From Bact-08 sp964533215 (lineage in GTDB: Bacteria > Bacteroidota > Bacteroidia > Bacteroidales > UBA932): DNA of 64,000 nt. Below are positions 53,074 through 63,269 of the stretch, piece after piece; position 1 is the stretch's first letter, and each line of letters opens with the position of its first letter. The notes under the pieces are model-generated. The model saw nothing but the letters and a program-made list of their open reading frames with translations, did not search any database and was not told where the DNA came from. The position numbers and the translations under genes were made by a program. The stretch lies in contig CAZHLJ010000001.1 of NCBI GenBank assembly GCA_964533215.1, positions 372,001-436,000 of the forward strand, written 5' to 3'.

Positions 53074-54546
53074 ATGAAGATTAATAATATATACTTTTTT
53101 ATCATAGCCTTAACGTTTCTGACACTGCAGTCGTGCAGCGATTGGCTCTCCTTGCAGCCGATAGACAGACAGACAGAAGAGCAGCTCTTCTCGACAAAAG
53201 GCGGTTTTTATTCATCCTTGAATGGAGTCTATAACAGTATGGGCTCAGATAATTTGTATGGGAGACGTTTGTCATGGGAGATGATAGATATTATAGCTCA
53301 GCGCTACGCAATTAATACAAATAATGATTTTGGAACGAAACTGGCCTCTTTCAATTACTCTGATGCCTCGGTTGCATCTGCAATGCAATCAATGTGGACT
53401 ACGGCTTACAATACAATTTTGAACTGCAATGTGCTTATTAAAAATTGTGAGGTGAAGAAAGTAACTCTCCTGACATCAAGGGACTATTCGATTATCAAGG
53501 CAGAAGCATTGCTGGCAAGAGCATTTCTGCATTTTGACATGCTGCGTTGCTTTGGTCCGATATATGTGAAGAATCCATCCGCTGTCTCTATACCTTACAA
53601 TACATTAAGCTATGCCTCAACCTTGCCTTTATTGCCTGCAAATGAAGTTGTGGATAAAGCCTTGGCTGATATAAATGAAGCTATTGTGCTTCTTAAAGAG
53701 AATGATCCTATAATTGCTGACGGTGTAATGAATACAGCCAGAACCGAGACTGAAAAATACGATGATATTTACAGATACAGGCAACTCCGCTTCAATTATT
53801 ACTCGGCGCTATTGTTAAAGGCGCGTGTATTATTATACTCAGGTAATAATTCAGGTGCCTTGGAGGCTGCTAAATTATTAGTTGAAGACCCAGCTGTAGC
53901 AGAACATTTTCCATTTGTTGATCCTTCAAAGCTTTTAGGTAATAGCTCAACACCTGACAGGACCTTTTCAACAGAGATGCTATTTGGCTTATACAATAAG
54001 AACCGAGGCCTCATATTCAAAAATAATTTCTCTCCTGAGGGAACTACAAACGGGTTGCTTCAGCCAAGAGCAAGCTTCGTTGCAGCAAACTTGTTTAATA
54101 ATGAGACTCAGGATTATAGATACCAATCACAGTGGGCGGCTTCCAACGCTATCGGAAATACAAATCTGATGTTTATAAAATTTATGGATATTTCAAGTAA
54201 TAACTTGTTCTATGCAACAACTTTTCCTCTGATGAGAGTTTCGGAAGCATACTACATTGCTGCAGAATGTGAAACAGATTTGACAAAAGCTTACGGATAT
54301 CTTAATACTATCAGGGTAAAAAGGGGTGTCCCACCTTTAAATGTTGTCTCTTCAGCTGACCTGAATGCTAAATTGAACAATGAGTACAACAGGGAGTTTG
54401 CGGGTGAAGGACAATTGTTCTTCTATAATAAACGTAAGAATACTAATATCTTAAAGGATCAAAACGGTAATAATACATCTACATATAGCTTTACCGATGT
54501 AAGAGGAGTTTTCCCTTTGCCTCAAAATGAAATTTCTGCCAGATAG
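53074..54546 (+). CDS. SusD/RagB family outer-membrane lipoprotein, module 1
   Basis: A 490-residue surface lipoprotein with lipobox LQSC (Cys21). It starts CSDWLSLQPIDRQTEEQLFST, shown here in part, has the helical TPR-like pairs typical of SusD (AEALLARAFLHFDMLRCFG) and ends with a short loop region (RNKREFAGEGQLFFYNKRK-like YNREFAGEGQ). It forms the lid over the SusC channel and binds the ligand. It follows susC by 25 bases. Confidence 0.93.
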   Translation: MKINNIYFFIIALTFLTLQSCSDWLSLQPIDRQTEEQLFSTKGGFYSSLNGVYNSMGSDNLYGRRLSWEMIDIIAQRYAINTNNDFGTKLASFNYSDASVASAMQSMWTTAYNTILNCNVLIKNCEVKKVTLLTSRDYSIIKAEALLARAFLHFDMLRCFGPIYVKNPSAVSIPYNTLSYASTLPLLPANEVVDKALADINEAIVLLKENDPIIADGVMNTARTETEKYDDIYRYRQLRFNYYSALLLKARVLLYSGNNSGALEAAKLLVEDPAVAEHFPFVDPSKLLGNSSTPDRTFSTEMLFGLYNKNRGLIFKNNFSPEGTTNGLLQPRASFVAANLFNNETQDYRYQSQWAASNAIGNTNLMFIKFMDISSNNLFYATTFPLMRVSEAYYIAAECETDLTKAYGYLNTIRVKRGVPPLNVVSSADLNAKLNNEYNREFAGEGQLFFYNKRKNTNILKDQNGNNTSTYSFTDVRGVFPLPQNEISAR

Positions 54547-54561
54547 TAAAAAAATAATATC

Positions 54562-55398
54562 ATGAAAAAAATAATATTCATAATAATTTGCTCATTTTTT
54601 GTTCTGGCCTCTTGTAACGAGGATCAGTTGACAACATATTCCGGGGAGAAAGATAATACATCGGGAATATACTTTCAGAGAGTAGGTAGTTATACCTATG
54701 GAACAACAAATGTAACATATGCCGACTCTACGGTTTATAGCTTTGTAGGAGTAAAAGATACTATAAAAAAGGCGACTTTAAAAGTGACTGTAAGGACCTT
54801 TGGAAATATTTCCGATAAAGACCGTCCATTTGTAGTAAAAGTAGTTAATGATCCAATTCAGACTACTGCGGTTGAGGGAACTGATTTTTCAATTGACTAT
54901 TCTAAGTGTATTATGCCGGCAGGAAAGTCTGAAGGATATGTTCTTGTTACACTTTTCAGAACAGCAAAGCTAACTAAGTCATCGATTAGAATAAAACTGA
55001 AGCTTGAGGAAAACGAATATTTTAAATTTTATATTTCTGAATATAAGGAAAGTAATGTATGGAACAGAAAGTCAAGAACTATTGACGCACTCAGTTATGT
55101 ATTACGTTTTGCTGAAATTTATACTATGCCTTCTTATTGGGCATCGTTCGGGAATTCATTTTTTGGAGCATGGACTCCTGAAAAATATTCTGTTGTAAAT
55201 AATGTCGCAGGATGGATTCCATCTGACTGGAGTAGCGCTGGAATGGCCGGTGCCAAAGTTGCATACGGACGCTTTGATTATGTTGCAAGAGCTGTTCAGA
55301 CGTATCTGCAACAAATGGCAGACAAGGGGACCCCTGTTAAGGATGGGGATGGATCAAATATGCAATTGCCCTCTCCATATTCAGTAATTTATCAATAA
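54562..55398 (+). CDS. DUF4843 domain lipoprotein
   Basis: A 278-residue lipoprotein with lipobox LASC (Cys18). The DUF4843 pattern is seen in the early GIYFQRVGSY stretch, VTVRTFGNISDKDRPF and the AVEGTDFSIDY strand, giving Ig-like sheets. The family is found next to SusD genes and its role is unknown; ligand binding at the surface is assumed. It follows susD by 15 bases and precedes the PKD-like gene by 19. Confidence 0.82.
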   Translation: MKKIIFIIICSFFVLASCNEDQLTTYSGEKDNTSGIYFQRVGSYTYGTTNVTYADSTVYSFVGVKDTIKKATLKVTVRTFGNISDKDRPFVVKVVNDPIQTTAVEGTDFSIDYSKCIMPAGKSEGYVLVTLFRTAKLTKSSIRIKLKLEENEYFKFYISEYKESNVWNRKSRTIDALSYVLRFAEIYTMPSYWASFGNSFFGAWTPEKYSVVNNVAGWIPSDWSSAGMAGAKVAYGRFDYVARAVQTYLQQMADKGTPVKDGDGSNMQLPSPYSVIYQ

Positions 55399-55417
55399 TT
55401 TATTAAACTGTATTGCT

Positions 55418-57037
55418 ATGAAAATTAATAAAGTTTTTATAATACTTTGTCTTGCCGTTCTTTTGTCATCCTGCTATAAGGATCTTGGGAATTACAGCTA
55501 TAAAGAGAAGACGGTAATAACAATATCAAACATACCAGAGTTGATCGAAGTTTTGGGGGATGCGGATAGAATTATCATAAACCCAACTGTCACTTCTTCG
55601 GAAGAGGGCGTGATTAAGGCTGATAATCCTAATTTTGAATATAAGTACAAACTGGAATACGCTTCCGGAGGGAGAATTCACAGTGATGGATCGTGGCTTT
55701 TGTTTAATCCAAGAGGAAACGTCAACCTGGATACAATTGCCAACCTGACTCCAAATAATTACTTACTGCAATTTTCAGTAAAGGATAAAAGGACGGGAAT
55801 TGAGACAATAACCACTACAAGTTTGAAGGTAACATCAACAACTTATGAGGGGTGGTTCGTTCTTTGTGAAGAGGGTAGCGAGGCAAGAGTCCGGATGGAT
55901 TTTATTTCAAAATTGGGCGAAAATAGATACGTGGCAGCCTATGATATGTTTGCATCAAGGGATTTTCCCAATTTTACCAAATCTTATGGGGTGATCTTCC
56001 ATCCGTCACTTTATGCAAATCCAGGGGACAGGGTCTTGGTTATGACTGGTGCAGGTACATATATTCCGAATAAGGAGACATTTGTATTCAATAAAGATAT
56101 AAGTATCTCAAGTATAAAATATTCTCAGTTCATTACAGGTAAGTACCCCGATGATAACCCTGTCTATTTCTATAGCACTGTATCATTCGGTGGAGGTTGC
56201 GACCTCTTCGTATCCGACAAGGGGAACGCATTTTGTCTGTATGGTGGCACTGCAGGGGCGATTTATCAGGATCCTATCAATACAACAATAAGAAGTGCTG
56301 CCCCTCAGTATAAACTGGCTCCATTTATAGGGCTTAACGAGTATAGGACCGGTACAGGAAAAGAAGTTAGTTCTGCGCTATTTTATGATAAAGATAATAA
56401 AAGGTTCATTGGCTGGTCGTCACAGTCTTCAGCCTCTGCCCAGATTACTACTCCATTGCAGGATCCTCCTGCAAACGAAAAGAAATTCAGCTATCAGACA
56501 GGAATGGATATGGTATATATGGAGAGTACCAGATTCTCAGGTGGTGTAACCTTTGCCATATTGCAGGATAACGCGGGTAAAAGACATATTTATGGATTGA
56601 ATTATCCTTCACAATATACTATAGGGCAGCACTCTTTGATAAATAATGTTTCTGCTCCCGAATTTAATCAGGCCAACACTTTTGCCTTTAGTTCACAGTA
56701 TGCTTTTACCTATTATGCTGTGGGTAACAAGGTATACAGCTATGACAGAGGGACAAATGTTACAAACGTTGTTTTGACTTTGCCTGCTGGTGAAGTGGTT
56801 ACCAAGCTTAAGTTTGTATTGATCCAAAACGACCTTGCCTATGCAAAGAACTTTACTCAAGCATTTATTGAAGCACAATACAACTTGGTAGTAGCTTCTT
56901 ATAACAGCTCGCTTGGAAAATCGGGTGGTTCTGTAAGGATTATGAAGGTTGACAATTCCTCAAACTCTCTTAGTCAGTTAAATAAGTGGGATGGGTTTGC
57001 AAAAGTAGTTGATATTGCATACAGAGAACGTCGCTAA
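55418..57037 (+). CDS. PKD-like family lipoprotein
   Basis: A 539-residue lipoprotein with lipobox LSSC (Cys19). The N-terminal part (about 25-145) has Ig/PKD-like strands with NYSYKEKTVITI; the C-terminal part begins TTYEGWFVLCEEG and carries repeated beta strands suggestive of a propeller. This protein class follows DUF4843 genes in many SusCD loci. It closes the first uptake operon, with a strong terminator 36 bases after its stop. Surface ligand capture is the likely role. Confidence 0.83.
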   Translation: MKINKVFIILCLAVLLSSCYKDLGNYSYKEKTVITISNIPELIEVLGDADRIIINPTVTSSEEGVIKADNPNFEYKYKLEYASGGRIHSDGSWLLFNPRGNVNLDTIANLTPNNYLLQFSVKDKRTGIETITTTSLKVTSTTYEGWFVLCEEGSEARVRMDFISKLGENRYVAAYDMFASRDFPNFTKSYGVIFHPSLYANPGDRVLVMTGAGTYIPNKETFVFNKDISISSIKYSQFITGKYPDDNPVYFYSTVSFGGGCDLFVSDKGNAFCLYGGTAGAIYQDPINTTIRSAAPQYKLAPFIGLNEYRTGTGKEVSSALFYDKDNKRFIGWSSQSSASAQITTPLQDPPANEKKFSYQTGMDMVYMESTRFSGGVTFAILQDNAGKRHIYGLNYPSQYTIGQHSLINNVSAPEFNQANTFAFSSQYAFTYYAVGNKVYSYDRGTNVTNVVLTLPAGEVVTKLKFVLIQNDLAYAKNFTQAFIEAQYNLVVASYNSSLGKSGGSVRIMKVDNSSNSLSQLNKWDGFAKVVDIAYRERR

Positions 57038-57072
57038 GATTTAAATAAGGTTTTAGATAATATAAGGGGAGA

Positions 57073-57105
57073 ATGAGTTGCTGAGAAATCGGCAGCTCAT
57101 TTTTT
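57073..57105 (+). terminator. Rho-independent terminator of SusCD module 1
   Basis: ATGAGTTGC pairs with GCAGCTCAT (one G-T pair), the loop is about 10 bases, and TTTTT follows directly. It lies 36 bases after the PKD-like gene stop. Confidence 0.87.
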
Positions 57106-57164
57106 GTCGTTTTGGCACATAATTTGATTTTATCAAATTGTTAAATCAATTATTACTTATGGTT

Positions 57165-57581
57165 ATGAAACGAATATGGTTAATAGCCATTGCTTTTATT
57201 TCAATCTTAAGTATTTGCAATGGCCAGACGCAAAAGAAAGATGTAAGGCCCGTTAGGCAGAACGAGCCAAAGACAAGTATCAAGGTAAATAAGGAGTATG
57301 ATAAACAAGGTAATCTTATTCGGTATGATTCAACTGCTGTGTACTCTTTTTCAAACATTAATGGCAATAACAATGATTTCATAGAGAGTTTCTTTAGAAG
57401 ATCAGATAGTCTGTTTAATGCAAGATCTCCTTTTTTTGATGAACTTTTTAATAAGGATACATTGTTCAGAAATGAATTTTTCAATATGGGTAGCATGGAA
57501 AGTATTATGAATAAGATGGACTCTATTCATAATGCATTTTTCAAGAGGCAATTGCCATTAAAGGCATCAAAGAAAAAATAG
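57165..57581 (+). CDS. Small secreted protein of unknown function
   Basis: A 138-residue protein with a signal peptide (MKRIWLIAIAFISILS...CNGQ). The mature part is polar and rich in Phe, Asn and Lys, with FFRRSDSLFNARSPFFDELF and repeated F-N-x-D segments, and looks partly disordered. The ATG at 57165 gives the cleanest signal; ATG 57159 and TTG 57138 are alternatives. It stands alone between two terminators, between the two SusCD modules. I recognise no family. Confidence 0.6.
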   Translation: MKRIWLIAIAFISILSICNGQTQKKDVRPVRQNEPKTSIKVNKEYDKQGNLIRYDSTAVYSFSNINGNNNDFIESFFRRSDSLFNARSPFFDELFNKDTLFRNEFFNMGSMESIMNKMDSIHNAFFKRQLPLKASKKK

Positions 57582-57648
57582 CTCTTGGGAATACTGTGAA
57601 TATTGATCTCTTTACATCAATCTAGTTAATTTCATTATTTTTGTCCCG

Positions 57649-57674
57649 GACCATGAAATTTTTCAGGGTCTTTT
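57649..57674 (+). terminator. Probable rho-independent terminator after the small secreted gene
   Basis: GACC-A-TGAAA pairs with TTTCA-G-GGTC (one internal mismatch, very short loop), followed by TTTT. It lies 67 bases after the small gene stop and 47 bases before the next sigma gene. Confidence 0.55.
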
Positions 57675-57721
57675 AATCCTCAGGTGTAATTATTTGTAAT
57701 TCAACCTAACTTAAAAAGGTA

Positions 57722-58333
57722 ATGAGTGAGATATTGCCATATTGTGACGAAGAAATTTTTCGGCAGATTTTGCACGACAGACGTAAAGGCTTTGAGAGTC
57801 TATACAAACAGGAATTTGTCTCCATTTTCTATTTTGTCAAGCGATTTGTAGCCGATCAGCAGGTGGCTGAGGATATTACTACTGAAACATTTCTCAAGCT
57901 TTTGGATCGTATGGAAGACTTTACAAGTATGACGGGTATACGTGCCTTCTTGTATCGTGCTTCCAAAAATTCCAGCCTGAATTATCTGCGTGACCACCAA
58001 TGTCACATTGCTCATCATGAAAAACTGCTTTACCTTTTACAACAAGAGGATGAAGAAGCACTTGCCGAGCAGCAATTGACTGCAAGTATATATCGGATTA
58101 TTTACGAAGAGATCGAAAAACTCCCTCCTCAATTGAAGACAGTCTTTACGATGGCATATCTGGAAGGCTGCGTCAACGAGGAAATAGCCCAAAGACTTGG
58201 CATTAATAATCAATCGGTCCGTAATAATAAAGCAAGGGCACTCAGGCAAATAAGAACCTCTTTGCTCAGTAAGAAAGAGTATGGACTCTTTCTTATATGG
58301 ATGGCAGTACAAAGCAATTTCCGGTTTTATTGA
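57722..58333 (+). CDS. ECF sigma factor (RpoE-like, SusCD-associated), module 2
   Basis: A 203-residue ECF sigma factor. Region 2 shows KRFVADQQVAEDITTETFLKLL in part and region 4 shows KLPPQLKTVFTMAYLEGC followed by the HTH NEEIAQRLGINNQSVRN. It is diverged from the module 1 sigma, so the two loci should not cross-regulate. It precedes a FecR gene by 35 bases. Same signalling scheme as module 1. Confidence 0.9.
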   Translation: MSEILPYCDEEIFRQILHDRRKGFESLYKQEFVSIFYFVKRFVADQQVAEDITTETFLKLLDRMEDFTSMTGIRAFLYRASKNSSLNYLRDHQCHIAHHEKLLYLLQQEDEEALAEQQLTASIYRIIYEEIEKLPPQLKTVFTMAYLEGCVNEEIAQRLGINNQSVRNNKARALRQIRTSLLSKKEYGLFLIWMAVQSNFRFY

Positions 58334-58368
58334 TTTTTGTATAAAATTAATGAGTACAAAAGCAGAAC

Positions 58369-59562
58369 ATGAGTGTCTTGTTCTTGAAACGCACTTATGT
58401 TATGTATGAAAAAATAGAACAGGTAAGAAATCTGGTGATTAAACACCTGGAAACCGGATTGGATGAGGAGGAACAAAGGTACCTGGAGGAATGGATGGAT
58501 GAATCTCCCATTAATCGCGATGCGATAAGGGAGTTTATGGGAGAAGCCACCCTGCTTGCAGGGATTAATAATCTTTACCAGAGTAGGGAAAGGGTCTGGA
58601 AAAGGCTGGAGAAAAGCCCCAGATTGATTGATACACGAAGACGCATATGGCTTTGGACAGCCGTTGCGGCAACATTGCTTCTGTTGGTCTCTGCAGGAGC
58701 TATATTCAACTATATACACAAACAGTACTCATTGAATGCAGATAAAACTGTATCCATAAATGATGTAGATCCCGGAGGGAACAATGCAGTACTTACATTA
58801 GCCGATGGCTCTATTATAATTCTGGACAAAGCGCAGAATGGCAGTCTGTCTCATCAAGGCAACACAAATATCATAAAGCTGAATAACGGGAAGTTGCTTT
58901 GCCGCCCATCTTCAAATGACACAATTGCACAATCCCGTATCAATACGTTGGCGACTCCTCGTGGAGGGCAATACCAGATAACATTACCCGATGGCACCAA
59001 AATATGGTTGAATTCTGCCTCCAGCATTAAATTCCCAACAGTATTTACAGGGAAGGAACGTAGAGTGGAGATAACCGGCGAAGTTTATTTCGAAGTGGCT
59101 AAAAATGCTGCCAAGCCTTTCATAGTGAAAATAAATAACAGCTTAGAGGTAAAAGCTCTTGGTACCAGTTTTAATATTAACGCATATAATGATGAAAGTG
59201 CAGTAAAAACCACATTGCTGGAAGGCAAGGTAATGGTCTCTTCTGTCATTCTCTCTCCCGGCCAGCAAGCCTCTCTTGATGCACAAGGTATAATAAATGT
59301 CTCAGTCGCAGATACCGACCAAACCTTGGCATGGAAAAATGGCAAATTTATATTTCACAATGTAGACATAGCAACAATATTGCGAGAGATATCGCGTTGG
59401 TACGATTTGGAAATAGAGATTAAAGGAAAATTGCCGGATCGTACTTTCTTCCTAGAGGGAAGACGTACAGCGAAACTGTCTGAGATACTCAGGGGCTTGG
59501 AGGTGAATCATATACCTTTTCATTTAGATGCAGAAAACCGTAAACTAACAGTGAACCCATAA
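58369..59562 (+). CDS. FecR family anti-sigma factor, module 2
   Basis: A 397-residue anti-sigma factor. The cytosolic sigma-binding part (about 12-95) precedes a membrane helix at about 99-118. The periplasmic FecR domain has LATPRGGQYQITLPDGTKIWL, split here as TPRGGQYQITL and PDGTKIWLNSASS, then ITGEVYFEVAKN and KALGTSFNINAY. The C-terminal DUF4974 part is WKNGKFIFHNVDIATIL. ATG 58369 is the longest start; ATG 58402 would remove 11 residues and is equally possible. Confidence 0.9.
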   Translation: MSVLFLKRTYVMYEKIEQVRNLVIKHLETGLDEEEQRYLEEWMDESPINRDAIREFMGEATLLAGINNLYQSRERVWKRLEKSPRLIDTRRRIWLWTAVAATLLLLVSAGAIFNYIHKQYSLNADKTVSINDVDPGGNNAVLTLADGSIIILDKAQNGSLSHQGNTNIIKLNNGKLLCRPSSNDTIAQSRINTLATPRGGQYQITLPDGTKIWLNSASSIKFPTVFTGKERRVEITGEVYFEVAKNAAKPFIVKINNSLEVKALGTSFNINAYNDESAVKTTLLEGKVMVSSVILSPGQQASLDAQGIINVSVADTDQTLAWKNGKFIFHNVDIATILREISRWYDLEIEIKGKLPDRTFFLEGRRTAKLSEILRGLEVNHIPFHLDAENRKLTVNP

Positions 59563-59591
59563 TATTACTTATTTCTAACCTAAAAAACTTT

Positions 59592-62500
59592 ATGCAAAAA
59601 ACTTCTATTGGTCAATTTCTATTTCATCATAGAATGAAGAATCGACCGTTGCTTAAACCGCTGCTGATTATGAAAGCGGCAGCCGTTTTATTACTTTTCA
59701 TATGTTTGCCGCTTTCAGCAAAAGCAGCGGCTCAGATTACCTTATCGGAAAAGAACGCCCCGCTTGAACAAATTCTTAAAGTTATAAGCCATCAGAGTGG
59801 CTATAATTTATTTTACGATGAGGCGTTGGTGAAGCAAAAAGGTAAACCTGTAGACATCAAGGTAAAAGATGCTTCTTTGGATCAGGCTCTGGACCTTGTT
59901 TTTAGTCACCAACCCCTAGATTATGAAATTGCGGGAGGTACCATTTTGGTTAAGGAAAAAGAGAAGGTAAAAGAGGAACTGCCTCCGTCTGTACCGGCCC
60001 AGCCTTTTTCCATTACCGGTAAAGTGACGACAAAATCGGGCGAAGCTCTTACCGCGGTAACCGTTTCAATAAAGGGAACAAACAAAGGAACCACCACAGA
60101 TGCCGAGGGCCGTTATTCCATACAGGTTACTCCTAATGATAAGATCCTTGTGTTTTCAATTATAGGGATGACAGCGCAGGAGGTGGCAATTAATGACCGC
60201 ACCCAGATCAACGTGATTATGGAAAACTCTTTCATTGAACTGGATAATGTTGCTGTAATAGCTACTGGGTATCAAAAATTGAATGCCCGCGAAAAAACAG
60301 CCTCAATTTCGACTGTTAAAATGGAGCAAATGGGAAGAATAGTACAGCCAAGTATAGAGAAACTTTTGCAAGGGCAAGTGCCGGGCATGACTATTATGAG
60401 TACATCTGGTGCGCCAGGGTCAATACCTCAGATCCGTATCCGCGGAACCTCTTCCATCAGTGGAAATGTACAGCCTCTTTGGGTAGTGGATGGTATAATA
60501 TTGGACGATCCAATCAATGTAGATGTTGGAGATATTTTGACAAACCGTAAACTGATTGCTTCGGGTATTGGTGGGGTAAATGTTAATGACATTGCATCTA
60601 TAAGTGTCTTAAAAGATGCCAGCGCAACGGCACTGTATGGAACAAGAGCTGCTGCGGGAGTGATTGTAATTACTTCAAAAAGCGGAAAGGCAGGAAAGAC
60701 AATGGTCAATTACTCTGGAAGTACTACTATTTCCATGCGTCCGAGAATTGAAGATGCCTATATGATGAATTCAAAAGAACGCATCGATGTCAATATCGAA
60801 ATGCTTAAAAGGGGTGTGTTTAAAACTACATCTCAGGAGCCAGGGAAATATGGTACATCATCCGATTTTGAGAGATATTTCATAGATGTTCACGACAGGA
60901 AAATTTCATGGAGTGATTTTGAGGACCGCGTAAAAGAATTGGAGACAGTTAATACAGATTGGTTCAAGCACCTGTTTAGGAATGCTATAAATAATCAGCA
61001 CAGTTTAAGCGTTTCCGGAGGAAATGAGTCAACCACATTTTACTTTTCCGGGAGTTATTCGGATGAGCAAGCTACAGCAAAGGATGTAGGCCAAAAAACT
61101 TATACAGGATCCTTGAGAGTAACAACTAAATTATGTGACAATATTCGTGTCACATCAAATTTAAGATACTCTTCACGCGAGAATAAAAGTTTTTTTGCAC
61201 TGGATTCTCAGGAAAACCCTTACGAGTACTCTATTAATACTACCCGCGCACATCGTGCTTATACTAAGGAAGGAGGCTATAATTATTTTCATATAAATGA
61301 CTATAAGTATAACTTTCTGGAAAACAGAGATGACTGTTGGAGAGATTCCAAGTCATTCAGTATAACCGGATCAGTTGATCTGGAATGGAAGATTTTATCA
61401 GACCTGACTTTTAATTCAACATTCTCTTTTTCTAACCAGAATACAAATGAAGAGAATATTGCAACGGAGGATAGCTATTTTGTCAGAAGCAGAAAAGATG
61501 CCGTATACAAATTGGTTGGATATACTGCAGAGCAAGTGTGGTTCGATGGCGGATATTATAATGGTACCAATACTTTAAATAACTCTAAGACTTTCCGTAA
61601 CTCATTTGATTACAGACCAACAATCGGGGAGAACCATCGGTTTAACTTTGTTTTGGGTCAGGAGGTCAGAACGCAGAAATATTCAAGTACAAATGATGAA
61701 GTATATGGTTACCAGCATGAGCGTGGCCGTCAGCTCGCCCCGCAGTGGAAATTGATAGAACAATTGGGAAGGCCATATTGGAGCACCAGTCTAAGTCAAA
61801 CCAACGGGCTGGCTTACTTTGGAGTTGCCAGTTATACATTGAATGACAAGTATACGGTTAATTTCAATGCAAGGACAGATGGCTCAAACCGTTTCGGAAT
61901 AAAAACCAATGATTTGTTTCAGCCTTTATGGTCTGCAGGGTTCAATTATCAGATTAAAAATGAAAAATATTTTAGAGATATAGATTGGATTTCATATCTG
62001 ACAGTGCGTGGTTCATATGGTAGCCAAGGTAATGTGGCCTCTCAGGCATATGCAGATCTTGTTACAAACATCGGCACAACCAATCCTATCAAGAAAGAGA
62101 CATATCTTACAATAGTAGCTCCAAAAAACCCGGGTTTGAAATGGGAAAAGAACTATACCTCCAATATTGCTCTGGAAGCTGGATTCTTCAAGCGTAAATT
62201 GATGTTTACCGTTGAGTATTATAATAAAAAAGGTGTAGATCTTCTTGGTAATAAGGAGGTCTCTGACGTGTCCGGATTTAATACAATTCAGGTAAACTGG
62301 GCTTCCATGAGAAATAGGGGAATAGATTTCTCTTTAAGTTCCATAAATGTTGACAGCAAAAAATTCCGCTGGACAACCTCAATAAACGGAGGTTATAACA
62401 ACAATAAGATTCTGGAAGTATATGCAAAACCGGGGGTAAATGATCTGACCAACGCATACAGGACTTCATATTCTTCAACAGCTGTTGTTGGCAAGCCTAT

Positions 62501-63254
62501 TAATGGATTATGGTCTTATCAATATGCAGGTCTGAATTCCGAAGGCCGTGCTACATTCTATAATGGAAAGTACAAAACAGCAAACGGCAAAAATGTTCTT
62601 GATGCTAATGGAAATCCGATCAAGCTTACAGTGTTGACAGGGATGACCGATGTAAAAGCTTTAAAATACGAAGGAACAACAATGCCTCCAGTCCAGATGA
62701 GTTTTACAAATACATTCTCATACGACAAGCTTACGCTTTCCGCCATGTTTATTGGCTGCTTTGGAAATGTGATCCGGTTGCGCAATTTAACTGCCGACTA
62801 TACAATGACCTTCCCTAGTCCAACTGTTAACCTTTCAAAAGAATTGGTCAACCGATGGAGAAATCCTGGAGATGAAACTTCTACAAATATCCCTAAATTC
62901 GAGGTGGAAGATTACACAGAGGGTCTGTGGTACCCATCACCGGGTAATATCCAAATGTACAATGCCAGCGATTTAAGGACAGTAAAGGGGGATTTTGTCC
63001 GTTTGCAGAACGTTACGCTTAGCTATGATTTATACAACGAATTCCTTAGAAACAGGGGAATTCAGAATATAAGGATTGCTTTACAGGGTAATAATCTGTG
63101 TGTGTGGAATAATTCAAAATTAAAGGGTCAGGATCCTGAAGCAACAGGAGCTCAGATGAAATACAGTGCTACAAACAGTGCAAATGTTTCATTTGGTAAT
63201 ACATACCTACCTCTCTCACGTATGTATTCGGTCTCCCTTAATGTTCAATTCTAA
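59592..63254 (+). CDS. SusC/RagA TonB-dependent receptor with STN domain, module 2
   Basis: A 1220-residue TonB-dependent transporter. A long basic start (1-24) and signal helix precede an STN domain (about 48-125), a carboxypeptidase-regulatory-like domain (about 141-218), a TonB-box-like NVAVIATGY, a plug with QIRIRGTSSISG and VLKDASATALYGTRAAAGVIVI, and the barrel ending in Phe. STN presence and the upstream FecR imply signalling as well as import. It is about 100 residues longer than its module 1 counterpart. Confidence 0.95.
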   Translation: MQKTSIGQFLFHHRMKNRPLLKPLLIMKAAAVLLLFICLPLSAKAAAQITLSEKNAPLEQILKVISHQSGYNLFYDEALVKQKGKPVDIKVKDASLDQALDLVFSHQPLDYEIAGGTILVKEKEKVKEELPPSVPAQPFSITGKVTTKSGEALTAVTVSIKGTNKGTTTDAEGRYSIQVTPNDKILVFSIIGMTAQEVAINDRTQINVIMENSFIELDNVAVIATGYQKLNAREKTASISTVKMEQMGRIVQPSIEKLLQGQVPGMTIMSTSGAPGSIPQIRIRGTSSISGNVQPLWVVDGIILDDPINVDVGDILTNRKLIASGIGGVNVNDIASISVLKDASATALYGTRAAAGVIVITSKSGKAGKTMVNYSGSTTISMRPRIEDAYMMNSKERIDVNIEMLKRGVFKTTSQEPGKYGTSSDFERYFIDVHDRKISWSDFEDRVKELETVNTDWFKHLFRNAINNQHSLSVSGGNESTTFYFSGSYSDEQATAKDVGQKTYTGSLRVTTKLCDNIRVTSNLRYSSRENKSFFALDSQENPYEYSINTTRAHRAYTKEGGYNYFHINDYKYNFLENRDDCWRDSKSFSITGSVDLEWKILSDLTFNSTFSFSNQNTNEENIATEDSYFVRSRKDAVYKLVGYTAEQVWFDGGYYNGTNTLNNSKTFRNSFDYRPTIGENHRFNFVLGQEVRTQKYSSTNDEVYGYQHERGRQLAPQWKLIEQLGRPYWSTSLSQTNGLAYFGVASYTLNDKYTVNFNARTDGSNRFGIKTNDLFQPLWSAGFNYQIKNEKYFRDIDWISYLTVRGSYGSQGNVASQAYADLVTNIGTTNPIKKETYLTIVAPKNPGLKWEKNYTSNIALEAGFFKRKLMFTVEYYNKKGVDLLGNKEVSDVSGFNTIQVNWASMRNRGIDFSLSSINVDSKKFRWTTSINGGYNNNKILEVYAKPGVNDLTNAYRTSYSSTAVVGKPINGLWSYQYAGLNSEGRATFYNGKYKTANGKNVLDANGNPIKLTVLTGMTDVKALKYEGTTMPPVQMSFTNTFSYDKLTLSAMFIGCFGNVIRLRNLTADYTMTFPSPTVNLSKELVNRWRNPGDETSTNIPKFEVEDYTEGLWYPSPGNIQMYNASDLRTVKGDFVRLQNVTLSYDLYNEFLRNRGIQNIRIALQGNNLCVWNNSKLKGQDPEATGAQMKYSATNSANVSFGNTYLPLSRMYSVSLNVQF

Positions 63255-63269
63255 AAAATATTTGTAATT

